From: Wolfiporia cocos
Taxonomy: Eukaryota; Basidiomycota; Agaricomycetes; Polyporales; Phaeolaceae
DNA: 64,000 nt
Assembly: GCA_029448655.1 (NCBI GenBank)
Contig: JACCLO010000018.1
Location: 124,001 to 188,000, forward strand
Direction of reading: 5' to 3'
Position 1 is the stretch's first letter, and each line of letters opens with the position of its first letter. Below, one piece after another: positions 1 to 13,224 of this stretch. The translations under genes and the position numbers were made by a program. The notes beneath the pieces are model-generated. The model was not told where the DNA came from, made no database searches, and saw only the letters and a list, made by a program, of their open reading frames with translations.

Positions 1-3000
1 CAGGTCGAAAGCTCGAAGTCTGAGTTAGCTTCTGGAGGTCGTGCTCAGACAAGTTTTGGATGAGAGCGTCAAAAGACGGGTCCGCATAGTATGTCTCAGA
101 GCAGTTAGACGGCGATCGGCCTCGCTCAGCAGTTCCAAAAGAATCGGGCAAGTCTTGGGGATCAGCCATGTCGTCATCAGAGTCAATACTAATAGCGTCG
201 TCATCAAGTTTCTTGTGCGAGGAGCCTGATTTGGTGCCATAGCGAGACGTTGGCTTGGTGGGCAGTTTGCTCTTCAAATCAGCGCCCAGTTTCAGTCGTT
301 GCCCAGATGGAAGCTTGAGTTCTCCATGACATTGGTTTGATCGTGGAGAGTCCAACTGCTTGAGGTGAGCATCCGGTTTGTCACATGGCTTGGTCTTCGG
401 TTTGGGCCTGGTTGTCGGCTTGAGCCTTGCTACTTCGCTGTGTCGAACAAAGTTGCCTGTGCGGTCTGGCTCGGCCTCGGCGCGTTTCTTAGACCTCGTG
501 CGAGGTTTATCGAGGCCATTGTGACAGCTACAGGTGGGGTGAGACATAACAGTGACTGAGGATGACACACGCACCATAGATGTTTGCACTTCATCTTCTC
601 CTTGCATTTGTGTTTGCACCTACAGTTCTATCAGCGAGCGGAAACAAAACAACGTGATGTTATACTCGAATTTCCCGTTAGAAAGCCGCTTTGGGCCGAG
701 CTCTGCACCATAGGATGTCGTGAACGTCTCTGTGTGCCGCTGCGGCGCTTTAATACTCTGCCGGTGCAGAGTCGCAGCGGAGTCGCCCTTGATCGGCTTG
801 TCAACCGCATCTGAAAACACACATCGTCGACTGTGCATCATCGAGTCTATTCAGATGCTTACCAGAAACGTCCGGCTGGGAAATAGCTACGGCCATATCG
901 TCATCATCATTTGTCATATCCCAGTATCTGGGATCGTCCACAACGCCTTCCAGCATTAGTTCCTACAAAACGGTTAGTCTCCCGAAGGATTAGATGGCAT
1001 CGGGACGTAAAACCATTTTCGTCCGAGGTCGCGTGTTCATAATGTCGCACATCGACACTGGGCTTGTATGTGCTCGAAACTGTGACACCGGCGAAACTCT
1101 CCTGCACCGAAGCAGTCAGAGTGGCTCAATCCTGTCACGGATGCACTTACAGAGCTAATGTAGACTACGACAGACTGGATGGGCTTCTCAAGTTTGATAG
1201 TGAGGGTGAAAGACTTTGGTTCTATCAGCAGCTTGGTGCTGGCGACAATATGAGTCAAATGCAGGATGAGGACTATGTGTCTTACGGTACGCGACGGAAC
1301 TCAACAAATCCGAGATCCGAAGTCAACGCTAACACTGTCGTCATATCCGTAAATCTATTCTCGACTGTCTTCGTCTTCGAACGAGACTCGGTCTCAAGTA
1401 CCAAGCCACATTCGATTGACAGATCAACTTCCACCGCTTTCTTCCCTTTATGAGTGGAGACGCGTTTTTCCGTAATTTTGAGAACATATTGAGGAAATTG
1501 TCGCAACGCCGCCAATACCTTGTATCCGAACGGCGGGCATCGGTTCAGCAACTAGACGAAGGTGTAAGTCACGACATTTCGGCCAAATGCAAATGGTTCA
1601 CACCGCTTCAATTCTCGGGGGACTTTGCTTCCGGAGAGCCCCTATTGTCGATATACCATTCTCAGCGAGCACCTGTTGCCATTGCCTCGTCGGTCCCTAT
1701 AGCCGCGTACAGTCCGAATGCCTCACCTTCAACCTACGTCAGCCGTGCGCATTAGTATCAATCTTGCCACAATAAGCGTATACGTACGATTTCTCGCTAA
1801 TGTGCTCCACTTGGCGCAGCACGACATGGCGATCTTCCCATGCCTTCACGGTCACACAACGTAACCTGTGCAGGGAAAACGGTCATCTACAGCCATAAAG
1901 TGAAAATGGAAAATCGGACACTTCGAGGCCACTTTTTAGGAGCGCACCAGCTTTCTTGACAATCGCGACCTCGACAACAGCTAAGGATTGTTTCAAACGT
2001 GAGGTCTGTCCGAGAACACGGAGGTGCCTACCTTTGGCAATACGCGAGACGTGGCGAAATATCAAGTTTGCATCTGCGTATGGGTTATCACCACTCTTGA
2101 GCTCGGTTCCATGGAGATTGACGCCACCCAGAATCGCCTATGTCATGGTATAAACTCATACTGCGCAATTCAGTATGACACATATCGAATCTCGCCTGGA
2201 GCAACAAGAGGACTTTATCGGCAGGCTTCTCCACTCTCTTGAGCTGAAAGCGTATGTCTTTATGACCTCGCAACTTATTGAACGCCTACGAGTGGTTGTA
2301 AGTGCACAAAGCACTGGCCAATGCGCAATTTCATACCTGTTTCTCTCCTCCACGTATCTTGATATCTGAGAATCTGCAGCGACAAAATGTGTAAGATCAA
2401 GCCACGCGAAAGTGAGCAGATCGGTACTCGTCGGCACTGGATAGCAACTCCAACTGCCAAGCCCGTTAGTGATGATATTGTGCAACACAAATACACTCAC
2501 GATCTCCCGGACAGATGCTCGTTCAGGTAGTTTCAAAATCAAGCCCATCTGACAGAGCTCAGTATCGTAGCGCGTGAGTCCCGAGCCAGCATACCGTTGG
2601 TTGTCGTATATAGAACTGAAGCAGTGCAGGCTGTCTTTAGCTAGAACACAGGCAAGATGAAACGCAATCGCATGCCTTGCTCATGATGTCACCGTACTCC
2701 GTAGAAGACAGCGTGCCCACAGTATCGTCGGAGAAGCTGACCAGCTCCGTCTCCTGCAGCTCTCGGATGCTCTGCGTTACCATTTCATTAATCCTGTCTT
2801 GCCACGTCTGGTTGTTATCCTTCTCAATCGCGTGATAATTCGGATTCTTCTGGATCCTGCGGAACATAAACGAGTTTTGCAGCCATGCCTTTGCGGAGTC
2901 AAGATCGGTTATCGTGCCCAGGCCCACTTCGGAATTGATGTGCTCTGATAGGCTCAGGTGCAGGCAACTTTCGAGAACCGTACGACCCTGCACGAGTGCG

Positions 3001-6000
3001 TTGTACTTCGCTTCAAGCTCAGTCTCGCACAATATGACAGCAACGCCTTCTTTGTCTGTGAAGGCAATTGCTGATGTGAGGAATGCCGCAAAATCAGGCT
3101 CGAATCCGACGGCACGAACCGAACTGCGAACGGCCCTGTTTCGTGGACAAACCAAGCGTATGTGATTGACACATCAAGACCGCAGAGCGTGAATACGCAC
3201 AGCACGTCCCATCATTTGCATTATGTCTAAGTCGGAGTACTCTTGCGCGGTGTCGTTTTGAAATATCTTGACACCCTTGATGATTACCGTATGTACAGCT
3301 AACAACGATATGGTCATAGCATCAGCGGAAATCAGCGTAACAGGGATGTGTGTAGTGCGTACGTAAATTCACACCGACTGCCAACGTCTAGTCAACGAAC
3401 ATGCCCATCAGTCCGGAGCTAGGAAGTACGTTTGAAGGCCCTACCGATGTAGCAAAGATGATTCGGAGCACCTTTCTGATGTACAAGTCCTCCATGACAC
3501 GTCTGTCGTCCATATTCATGCCTGCATGATGAACTCCAATACCACACACGGCTAATTCTGCAGAGTGAGGGCGTGTTCAGCGTTTGTCGGCAAACAGTCT
3601 TAGGTATCCTTACTCTCGAGTTCCTGATCTCGAAAGGTTTGATCGATCCTTGTACAATTGTCATCAAGTAATCTCTCTCTCAATAATGCTGGACCGCTAC
3701 CTTGCGGGACGTGTCCAGGGCAATGCTTGTTGCTTTCCCGAAGCTTCTTCGTATTCCTTCATGACTTGCTTCGCAGATGCCAAGGTACCTGCACGCTCAG
3801 AGTTTGCAACGCGATGATAAAATACTAGCCGATGCTTGGCGTACCTTTGCGGGTGGAACAGAACACTAGCATCGGCTTGTCAACTGAATGCTGCAGCAAA
3901 ATATCATATAGACGATAGTCAAGCGCTTTCTGATACTGGAAATCGTTGTGATCTCTCTTCTTGGGTATACCGTATACGAATTTGGACAACTTGCAAGGGC
4001 AGTAATCTTCGCCGAACTGCCACGACACCGAGCAGGTGAGTGTATGACTGAGCAAGTCAGCCTGATGTGTGAGCATGTACCTGCATGACGGTCGCAGATC
4101 CATCCGGCGTCCCATCCCCTAACCAGCTGGCCACATCGTCTATGTTGGGAACAGTGGCAGACACCGCAATGAAGCGCACGGAGGAACCACCAGTCTTCAT
4201 TCGTGAGAGGATCACCTCGAGCGTACTCCCACGAGACTCGTTGAGTATATGCACCTTCGGGGAGAATGAAGGAGCTCGGTGATCCCATAGCGCGCAAGAA
4301 TGGGGTAGGAACACCCACTTCATCTATCATGAAGAGCTGGACCTGTGAGAGAATGTGTCTATGATCATGCCTGCGATTTGTGTGGGTGAGGATGTTAATT
4401 TCCCGTTCATCAGGAAGCGAGGCACCTACCAATTTCGGGTCAAGCTGTCCCATTTCTCTCCCTATGGGACGGAAATGATATGTGGCCGTTCTGGAACAAG
4501 CAACTAATAGGATAAGCCCACCGTAGTGATACTGGAAGCATCATATCCCGAGCGTTAATTTCAGCAAGATATGGCGCGCGCGATGGTTACAATAGATCAC
4601 GCACATTACTGAGGCATCTCGCGCAGGTCCCCAAGCGCTTTTGCCGAATGACACGGTATCCCCCGTTAACTCGCAGCCTATACGACAACACAATCAAGTA
4701 AAGCCATTTGCCATGTCATTGTATGACGCATGAACGCGCTTACAATTGATCCCAAGGGGCTGGAACTTTGCGGTCCAATCTCTGCATTTTTCTGAACAAA
4801 GCGCCTGTAGCCAGAGTAGCGGTCAGATACACCGGGCGCGGTCCGCGCTACGAAGAGAAATATTCGCACCTTCGTCGGCGCTACATAGATACATTTAGGC
4901 TTGCTGTTTTCACCTGCTTGCGTGAGCATCCTGATGATGGCCAGTTCGAACAGTACGGTCTTCCCGCTTCCAGTCGGGGCTTTGCAACGGCTCCGCGTGA
5001 GATCGAGAATCTCACAGCACGAGCACACGCACCAATTATAACCTAGCGAAGCGAAAACGTAATGAGCCTGATTGTAGAACAATCAACTGACGGGCCCTAT
5101 ACCATATTCTTATCGGTGTGCATCACCTAATGAAAGCAACGTGGTTGGTCAGACGGATAAGTCTTGGAAACGTGCGCTCACCGTATCGTAGCACGCCGAC
5201 TGTACAGCGTTGAAGGCTTCAAACTTGAACATTTTGCGGTACATGTCAGCTGCGACGGGGTTTCGCGAAAGAGGTGAATATATGCGTCAGGATACTGCAT
5301 ACCCGGACATTAGAAGTTCATGCAGCTCACGAAGTTGTGAGACCGGGCGTAGGCGGATGCCGTGTACGTTGTAATGATTCGACCACTTAGTGGAATCTTG
5401 CGCTTCATAGCCGACGTGTTGAGCGGCTGGTGCCAATCGATTGCTGGCTGTCAGCAGATTGGGTAGTCTGGGAGGGGCATTTTGCGAGGTCGCGACTCTG
5501 GAAGGGGTCGCCTGGTAAAATGGACGTCTATATTCTGAGGATGTAGATGAGCAAGGACCACCGATGGTATATCTTGGTTCTCTATTACCCGATCGCGGGG
5601 CGTTAGGACGCCGGTCAAAGTTCGGGGTACGGTAAGTAGACGGGCCAGCAGAAGCATAACTGTGCATCTCATTTGCTGGTTGAGCTTGATGGTGCCAGGA
5701 GTCATAGTGATAGCCCGTCATCTCTGCATACTCGCGGGGAACCTGGGAGCCGACATGGCGTGTGAACCCGGGATTGAGACCGTGAGCACTGTGAGCGCCA
5801 CGATGTTCCGGAGGAGACGGCGACGAGTTTTCTGGTGAAACAACATAATGCTTAGCATATCCCCGCAATCGTCGACGAATCGAGGTGCATATAGTCACCA
5901 TACTGCTCAATCAGGTAGTCAATATTCTCTTCGTACGCGGTGCCCGGCGCTTGAGAGAACGCGACCGGATATTCATCAGAGTCATTGCTCTCAGTCCCGT

Positions 6001-6037
6001 ACTCGTGGGCGAGATCGGCAATGTCGTCTTCGTACAT
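1..6037 (-). CDS. HFM1: HFM1/MER3 meiotic DNA helicase, partial (C-terminus off the window)
   Basis: Superfamily-2 3'-5' helicase that promotes meiotic crossovers in the nucleus. I rebuilt many exons by following conserved blocks over GT-AG introns (for example introns 5832-5898 and 5250-5330). In order: acidic N-terminus from MYEDD; PVSQLPDMYRKMFKF; motif I APTGSGKT (about 4970); TGEKWDSLTRNW; the DEVH box split by an intron (about 4270-4330); SVRFIAVSATVPN; GVHHAGMNMDDRR; TLAVGVNLP; motif VI as MMGRAGRSQFD; a Sec63-like region (HINSEVGLGTI, LLNRCPPFGYKVLA); a C-terminal zinc cluster CKHKCKEKMKCKHLCC (about 550-620); then a basic and acidic tail running off base 1. Start chosen at the first Met of the exon (6037). 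Motif VI has Ser where family members usually have Pro. The splice just before motif I could not be settled. No stop breaks the exons I joined, so I read it as functional. Confidence 0.9.
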
Positions 6038-6154
6038 CTTACGCAGGGTACTAGCAGGGAATCTGGACGATCGGGAGGAGAAAGGGTCAAGGCGCGTCTC
6101 ACTTTCAGGCGGTCCGTTAGAGCGCGAATCGCGAGGCGCGTCATGGTCATGTGA

Positions 6155-7506
6155 TGGGGTCTGGGTGATGCAGATGAGAATATTTCCTACCTTGTATCTC
6201 ACCCGGTTGTCCGCATAGAAACTAGTCGAGAAAGAGGACGTCAGGTTGGCAGGAGAGTGGAGCCATACGCGGATCGTTCGCGATTCTGTCGGAGTCCCCT
6301 TGTCCGAGTTCAAGCTCACGAAGGAGCTCGTATAAGTGATGCGGGATGCTATCAAAGGTGAATTAGTTCAGCTAGACATTTCCGCGTTTGACCTAAGATG
6401 TCTGTGTACAGGACACTCAAAAGCATTGCTTGCAGGCATCCTACACCATAATGTGAGCGATGGTAATGCGATGACCATAGGCGACCTTCGCAAGAAGCAC
6501 ACGGGATTCGTCAACGACCTCGACTACAGCTGCCTAGTAGATTCGCAACACCACGTGGACGCACACGGTAACCGAGGCAGTCCCTTATCCGATGATGATT
6601 TCAACATTGTTCACAAACCCAAGAGAGAGCTGAAAGAGAGGACGGTGAGCTGCACTATACAATCAAAAATCAAACTTCACTGCAGGGCACGCTCGAATTT
6701 ATCTCCGTCACCCTACTTCGGGTTGAGCATGTGGCTGTGAACGGTGAACCCGTCAAAGGTGAACCTATCGAGCACGCAGTGTGCCATGATCTCGAGTCGT
6801 CCTACTGGTTCTTGATCTGGATTGTTCTCCACCACACCAATCACTCAAGTGTCCACGGGGCTTTGGCATGCAGCAAGCTATTTAGTCTCGGCACCGAGGG
6901 AGATGCATTTGACCGAAAAATCGGCCACATGGGAATAATGCCACTGTCCGTACAGGACAACCAGCCTTTAAGCTGACTTCTGAAGAAGCTTAGGATACTG
7001 GTCACCGACGCGTATCAGAACAGGGTGATGAGTTCGGGTGTGCCAAGTGGTGACGACGACGTGAAAGGGGGCGAGGAGAGATGTACGATTCCACTGACTT
7101 ACGAGTTGGTTTTGCAAGCGTTCAACAGAGCGCTTGCAATGGACGGCTGGCTAGAGAACGACAAGGCAATCCCCTTCATCCCCTGAAGATAAAGAAACCT
7201 GGCGATGGTACACTGAACCTCAGGAACGGTGGCAAACAGAAGGGCAGTATGCGGGCCAGCGGACAGCCCGAATTGTCACCAATCCCCGAGTTGCCCATTC
7301 ATAACGGGGCCTACGATGGCACCAATAAGGGCCCGGTCCTCCCCCCATCTTCGCAGTCCGGCTCCGATTGCGGGGCCATCCGGTACTGCCACAGGGCCCT
7401 CTGCCTCCGGTGCAGCGAGCACAAAGTGTCGAGCGTGGAACTGGAGCAAGATTCTGCCTGCCTGGGAGCAGCACAAGCGCAAGATGAAGCGGGCGCGACA
7501 GAACTA
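6155..7506 (+). pseudogene. FunK1 fungal protein kinase relic, copy a
   Basis: Fungal-specific serine/threonine kinase family (FunK1). The plus strand shows, in order, GDADEN (6170), IVRDSVGVPLSEFKLTKELV followed by an in-frame TAA (about 6330), the catalytic-loop region GILHHNVSDGN (6430-6465), FVNDLDYS, an intron near 6643-6685, then HDLESSYWFLIWIVLHHTNH, PLTYELVLQAF, FNRALAMDGW and a basic end KRKMKRARQN. The usual HRD is HHN here, so the catalytic Asp is missing. The TAA at about 6330, a TGA after NQPLS (about 6976) and a TGA after PFIP (7186) break the frame. The N-terminal domain is absent. Its 5' end abuts the HFM1 5' end head to head. Confidence 0.75.
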
Positions 7507-8499
7507 ACTGCAACGTTTACTACAGAGCTAGGCGCTTGATCTCTTATAGGCACGAGGCCAGAGGTGTGTCAAGTAAGACATTCATGGACTGGTACTGTTA
7601 GTCATACGGCCACGGACGGATGATGGAATTCTAGGTACGGTAACTTATCGCCTCATTGTCTCTGTCTGTCTCTTCATAGATCGTTCGTCGCCACTGCTCA
7701 CACACAAGCTCGACCGTTATATATTATGACTGCAGCTATCACATCTATATGTTTTATGCTATCTGCTCCGGTATATGACTACTGTTCGTGATCCACATGC
7801 CAAATAGATCTGCGCAAACGCTAGATAAACATTCAATATCAAGTGTGGATTCACCCATACTTGTAGCCTAAATGGCGTATGCATGCAGTTGCTGACCTAT
7901 TGCGCAATGTTTACCACCAAATTGTGTGTCAAGATGGGAGAACACCGCCAATGCACTCTGAAACAATCCGATATAGCCAATCCTTCCGTTCACGTGAGTG
8001 GAACCTGCGGGTGGTAGGTTGCAAAGTCGACGAGTATATGGTCCATGTCCAGCATTCCATGTCTCAAAACTCAAGCATCATGCACTGATATAACCACGTT
8101 CATTCTCGAGGTGCTTGGAATAGCCAACTGGCACTGGCAAGTGGCCAGTAGTCGCACGTTATCGATACCATGGATCACATGGCCCACACACCCTTCCAAA
8201 GTGAGCTACAGTCCTCCGAGTGATGCTGACTCGGACTTGGACAAGAATGACAGATGTGATTTCGAGAGCTTCAGCGGGATGGGACGGACCTTCCGTGCGT
8301 TATGCGACGATAGTCCCTCAAACAGCTATAATGCCAGATTATTCATGCAGCGCGTTTAACGTGTCAGTGTGCCACCGTGGCCAACCGTAGCAGGAGTGGC
8401 GGGCACAGCTTGTCGTGACGGAAGGATTTCAGGAAGACAATGTTATATGAGCTCAAGCACGTATATTAGCTGCACTGGTACTGCAGCATGTAATAGGCA
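7507..8499. other. no recognisable gene
   Basis: About 1 kb between FunK1 copy a and the AlkB-like relic. Short open frames (for example 8045-8359, plus) show no motif I recognise. Base use resembles the neighbouring gene islands rather than the CG-poor repeat desert. Confidence 0.4.
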
Positions 8500-9085
8500 G
8501 AAACGGTGAAAAACCCGAGCCAGGCGTGGCGGATTGTCGCACTGGCGAGCCCACAACAGTGCCATCTTGTACTTGGATCGCACAGTTTCCGCAATCGCGA
8601 TCAATGCTTACAGATACGAATTGCTTCTCACCAGATTTTCTGTATTGAAGGATTCTTGAATTCTCAGGAGAGCAAAGCGCTGTTCAAAAAAATAAAGCAC
8701 TCACTTTCCTTGTGAACAGACCGACGCCTCAATCATGAGGATGGCATATGCTTGGCATGGTCAAAACGGTCTTCTCTGGCGCGACGACCTACCATCCAGA
8801 GACGATGTAAGTCATTATGCTTATGCGGAACTGTCTGGCTGAGCTTCTGCCGATCGAGGAAGAGCTCGACATGATGCGAAGCAGCTGAAGGCTGTTACTG
8901 TTACGTTCCACGCATCTAGAATATTCAGCGCGATTGTCTTGATTTCCAGAAAATGAGCCAACCATTGATCCTCATCCTGCTGCGATGCCAACCAGTGGTG
9001 CAGAGATGCTCGGCAGCAGAAGGCGGTACCGTTGGCATACGATGCAGTCCTCAGCGTTTTTGACGAGCCACTCGGCCCCCATGAA
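8500..9085 (+). pseudogene. possible AlkB/2OG-Fe(II) dioxygenase relic
   Basis: Three phrases in different frames suggest a decayed oxygenase: IFCIEGFLNSQESKALF (about 8630), TVTFHASRIFSAIVL (about 8900) and EPTIDPHPAAM (about 8960). These resemble the ...FLxxEESxxLF... opening and ...DxEPxIDPHPxI... stretch of AlkB-like oxygenases. The HxD iron-ligand motif is not visible and stops lie between the pieces. The assignment is tentative; a chance resemblance cannot be excluded. Confidence 0.35.
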
Positions 9086-9937
9086 TAGCTGTCCTAAAAG
9101 GGACGGAGCAATCCCGTACGTCGATCCTGCACCGGATCCTGTTGTGCACAATAATGGTAGGATCTGTGTACCGACCCCATGATGCTCGCAATTTGGCTCA
9201 AAATGGAGCTCTTGACACGCTTGTCAGAAAGATAAGAGGCCGCGTATTGACCAGAAACAACTAAAGGCACTGGCACGTGCGCACTCCGGCGACCCTGCAT
9301 GCGAGAGCGCACAGATGACTCGGCGATTCTGGGGAATGCCATATCGAGACCATGACTTCCGGAACGCAGCGCGAAGGAGGGACACATCGTGACGACAGGT
9401 ATGAGTGCAAGACATCCACAGGGCTGTACCCTCCCGGGAACGTTCGAGTAGGAGACACCATGACAAGAGCGCGGAGTTGTCCAGTTGTGCCGGAAAGTCG
9501 CTGATTAGAGAGCAGAACACAAGGAAGAAGGACTGGAGTAACCTGCCTTTCCAGAATCGATATGAGTGGAAGGCAGATCGGTCACCAATACGGCAGACGT
9601 ATCAGCATTTGACACTGAGCTCGCGCGAGATTCGCCAAAGCCAAAGCACAGAACTTGATGAGATGCAACAGGACTGGCTTGACTGACATTGATGTGCAGG
9701 GCTTGGACAACATGTACCACAAGTAATATCTGAGAAATTGCACGTCACTGCATAGTAGTACAGCAAGATAGAGTAACGCTTCATGTGCGCACTTATCAAT
9801 ACATGCTGTGGCCAAATTATCCGATACGCGGTACTCCTAGTTTGCGTGTAAGAAGTCGCAATAATAATGAGATAGGCATTGATACAAGATATGTGTTACA
9901 TGTACGTGCTACTAGGCTATACGTAAGCACAGTCGAC

Positions 9938-10939
9938 TAGTGTTGCGAGGTCCGGTCCCAAGGACCGCTAAAGACCAAGGACAGGACCAGGACCGGACTG
10001 ATTAGGACCGACTCAGCGGTCCGGTCCAGTCCCGGTCCTAACACGGTCCTGGTCCTGGTCCTAACAAGTTGTCAATTTATACAGGACCGGTTGGGACCGG
10101 TCTGGACCAGTCCCGGACCGGTCCCAAAAGTTAGCATAGAATAGTGCTTCGACTCCAAGATTGTAAACCATGATGCACTAATTTAAACATAAAATCAAGT
10201 ACCTAAGACTCCAGTGAGTAATCCAAGACGATCTGCATCATGTATGTACCACTAGCTAAGCATCACAAAACCTGACAATAATAGTTTTCACCAGTAAAGC
10301 TTCTAATATTAATGATACAACAAAGCACTGCTATTGTCTTGGGCAGTGCTTAACACATGCAGTCTGCCCTCATGTTATCACTAATGTTGTTTACTTGCAC
10401 ACAGTTGTATATTATCCCGCCCAGTAGCTTTGACATTTGCACATTGAAATAGATATATATGCAGTTCAATCTCATGCAGTCACTGGCTTCCAACCACTTA
10501 GTGGTAACTATTACTACTCATTGTGTCATACAAGAATGAAACAATAAAATGTCATCAGGTTTAACCTGAGATGTGCAGTCACCACAGTAGCATATATAAA
10601 TATATACTAGCTTCAGTGTACTAACTATACTGGCGAAACTTAACAATCAGTGTATCATAGTTAATTTGCGAGCTGTACTAAGTATGTTTTGATACATGTT
10701 GAGCAATAAGTGCCCTTTCATCGCATTTTCTTACAAATAAAATCTAGTCAATTGAATGACCATTCAATCGGTCCTGGACCGGTTCAGACCGGTCCTGGGA
10801 CCGGTATAGGACCGCGGTCCTACTTGGGACCGGTCTCAGTCCGGTCTCTCATTTCCCGCACCGGTCCGGTCCTGGTCCTGGTCCTCGGTCCTGCCCAAAA
10901 CATGCAAAAGACCGGACCGGACCGGACCTCACAACACTA
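9938..10939. mobile_element. hAT-type MITE 1 (1,002 bp) with GGACCGGTCC-rich subterminal arrays
   Basis: Inverted ends TAGTGTTG(C/T)GAGGTCCGG face each other and an exact 8-bp target duplication CAGTCGAC lies outside (9930-9937 and 10940-10947). The 8-bp duplication and the TAGTGTTGC terminus fit the hAT superfamily. There is no transposase frame, so it is non-autonomous. About 200 bp at each end is packed with GGACC/GGTCC words; the centre is AT-rich. The empty site can be seen in the duplicated copy near 37930, so it moved in after the duplication. Confidence 0.9.
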
Positions 10940-11111
10940 CAGTCGACGGCGTGAGCATATCTATGAGTTCAAGTCGGTTGAGAGTTCGAAGTCCATCATC
11001 CATCTGTATCACAACACCAACGGCGTTTACCTGTGAATAGTGCCCCATCACGAAGCGGCCCTTGTGAGTGTCTGGTGAGCCCGGGATATTACAGCGTGTC
11101 TGCCGATACAA

Positions 11112-12795
11112 CTATTTTCGTTGTGCTCGTTTGGCTTTGCATTCATGCATCTCTCGAGGAGGCAAGAGTTTGCTCCAGTTCTTGGTCTGATGCTTCCTGC
11201 GCGGCGGCTCCGCACCATCCCACCCTGCAGCAGTCCTTACTGGGTCTGTCGTAGGTGGACCTGCAGCAGCTTTAGAAGATTCTGCGTCGACGTCGGTCTG
11301 CTGTGCAGTTAGCCGCATTCGGCTGGGCTGCTTCCTCTTGGTCCTGCGACCGCTGGCATGGCTGCGGGTAGACTCCGCCCTGCCACCCCGTCCCGTCCCA
11401 TGCTTAGGGCCAATCGGAATCGTCTCTGCACCCTGAGAGCCTTGGGGCTCGCTTGGCGAAGATGAAGCGTTACCATCACAAGTAGGAAGGGCGGGTCCAG
11501 TTATGTCCAGCTTGAGGGGGCCGAAGGTTCCAATGACCCTCGCATCAATCTTGACATCCGTCCCGCCTTCCGTCTCCGAATAGGGTGGTTTGATAGGAGT
11601 GGACGCATCGTCCTCTGGCCATCCTTCCATCCCAAGTGCCTCGTCAAACACTTCAAGCATTGTGTCGTACGTCAGTGGTACTGGTGTTTGTGTGATGTTC
11701 CTGAACCTTGGACCCACTTAAATGCAGGCATTGAAGACTTTTAACTGCAACCTTTTGAGTAAATAGCTAAGAGGAGCATTGTCTTTGACGGTGAACATTT
11801 TCCTGTAGAATATGGTCTCCTTCCTCTCCCTGGCTTGCCTTGGAGTGGTTGTGCCGATTATCTCCGCGACCGCGTCTTTACCTTTTCTATGGTCATGGTG
11901 TGTGTGATGAAGCACAACACAGACTAAGAGCCAGAAGAACGACTCGAGGTCGTGGTGTGCTTGATGGGGAACACCGGTCTTTGGGTCCGCATCTATGAGT
12001 TCCATAGCCATGAACTCAACCGTGCCCTGAGGAATTGAGAAATTGAGCAAAGAACGGCTGTCTGTATGTATATGACGCACCGTTCTCTCCTTGAGCTCGT
12101 TCTCAAGTTCTTGCACTCGTCCGTGTCGAGCGGAGTCCCCTGAAGCGAAATTCCCTGAAGCGGAGTTCCCTGACAACCCTTCCATACCAACTTCGACGAG
12201 TCGACTGGAGAGCTGTAGTCAAAGTCGTGAATGAAACCATAAAACTTTACCGCCCCTTTGTGCACTAGCATCACATTGCCGAAACTGACATCTCGATGGA
12301 GAACACAGGACAGATACGCGAGCAGATGACCTGGAAGCGAATCCAACGGTCAGCATCAAATACGACTGCCTGAGCAAGAGGACACACCTATGATTGCATC
12401 GCAGATGGCTTGTATTAACTGCTTCGTTGAAGTGAACTTGTCTAGAGACTCTCCAACAGTGTCGAGAACGATTCGCATGTGGCTTCGCTCATTCTGCGGT
12501 CCATTCTTAGAATCCTTGGCCGTTGCAGATATGGTGACATGGACACTGCACAAGTTCCCTAGATCCTCGCTGTATTAGCCAAACCATAGTTGGGGATCTT
12601 GTGCTTCTCGAGGTAGGTATTGATTTTGTCATAGTGGACGACTTCATTCATGCGTTCGGTCTGGCGATACTGCTCCTTGATAATGATACGTTTAAATTGG
12701 AAACCACCGAATTGGAAACCACCGAGCAGCTCCCTCAGCCCGTGGCCCGGTCCGGCAGGGCCACCACGCGGTTCGTGGCTGCACGTGAATTGCAT
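11112..12795 (-). pseudogene. FunK1 fungal protein kinase relic, copy b
   Basis: Minus-strand FunK1 kinase. Blocks in order: IIIKEQYRQTERMNEVVHY (about 12680), RIVLDTVGESLDKFTSTKQL (about 12450), catalytic loop VLHRDVSFGNVMLV intact (about 12290), FIHDFDYSSPVDSSK, an intron near 12030-12090, GTVEFMAMELIDADP, HHDLESFFWLLV, PLTYDTMLEVFDEALGMEGW and a Lys/Arg-rich tail ending at 11112. Two lesions are visible against copy e: about 7 bases lost near 12575 (frameshift) and an in-frame TAA at 11718. The N-terminal domain is missing. It is the most recently decayed kinase copy here and the only one with HRD intact. Confidence 0.8.
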
Positions 12796-13224
12796 GTGAT
12801 CGCGTTACTCCTCAACGCCTTGAAGCGCCCGGTTAATGTGGGCTAACCATATCCTCCTCCTATCGCAAGCGCGTACTCCTCATAAATTGTTCTGTGAACA
12901 ACTGCATCGCAGCTCATTTCCTGCGGCCGCCTAATCATTTATCACGATCTTGTTGGAGGTCGACGCGCTCGGCATGCAATGGTGCGATCGGAGTCGCACA
13001 TCGATCGGAGTCAATAGTGCGCCAAGGCGGAAATGGCGGGCGTGGCGGGAGTCAGGGGGCTGATAATTGGGGCGGTATGGGCAGATGAGTCACCGTTAGC
13101 ATAAAAAGGGATGGAATGTATGTACCTAAGCCATGCGTTTGTAACCTATCTAGACAAAGTCCCTGGAGTACGAAAGGGAGCATGTAGCCTCATGAGCGGG
13201 TGCCTTCCCGTAAATTTCGACAAA

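Larger units (their letters stand above)
9090..12795 (-). repeat. left copy of an inverted segmental duplication (FunK1 plus 3' flank)
   Basis: Read on the minus strand, this block matches 34290-38545 on the plus strand: FunK1 C-lobe and tail, then the stretch starting ATGGGRCGCTACTCACAGG, then TTTGGCCACAGCATGTA, then GCTGATAC and a segment encoding AIPYVDxAxDPVV. The copies differ by point changes. The hAT MITE is present only here. The resemblance ends near 9090, next to the AlkB-like relic, and near 38545, next to the chitin synthase. Confidence 0.75.
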
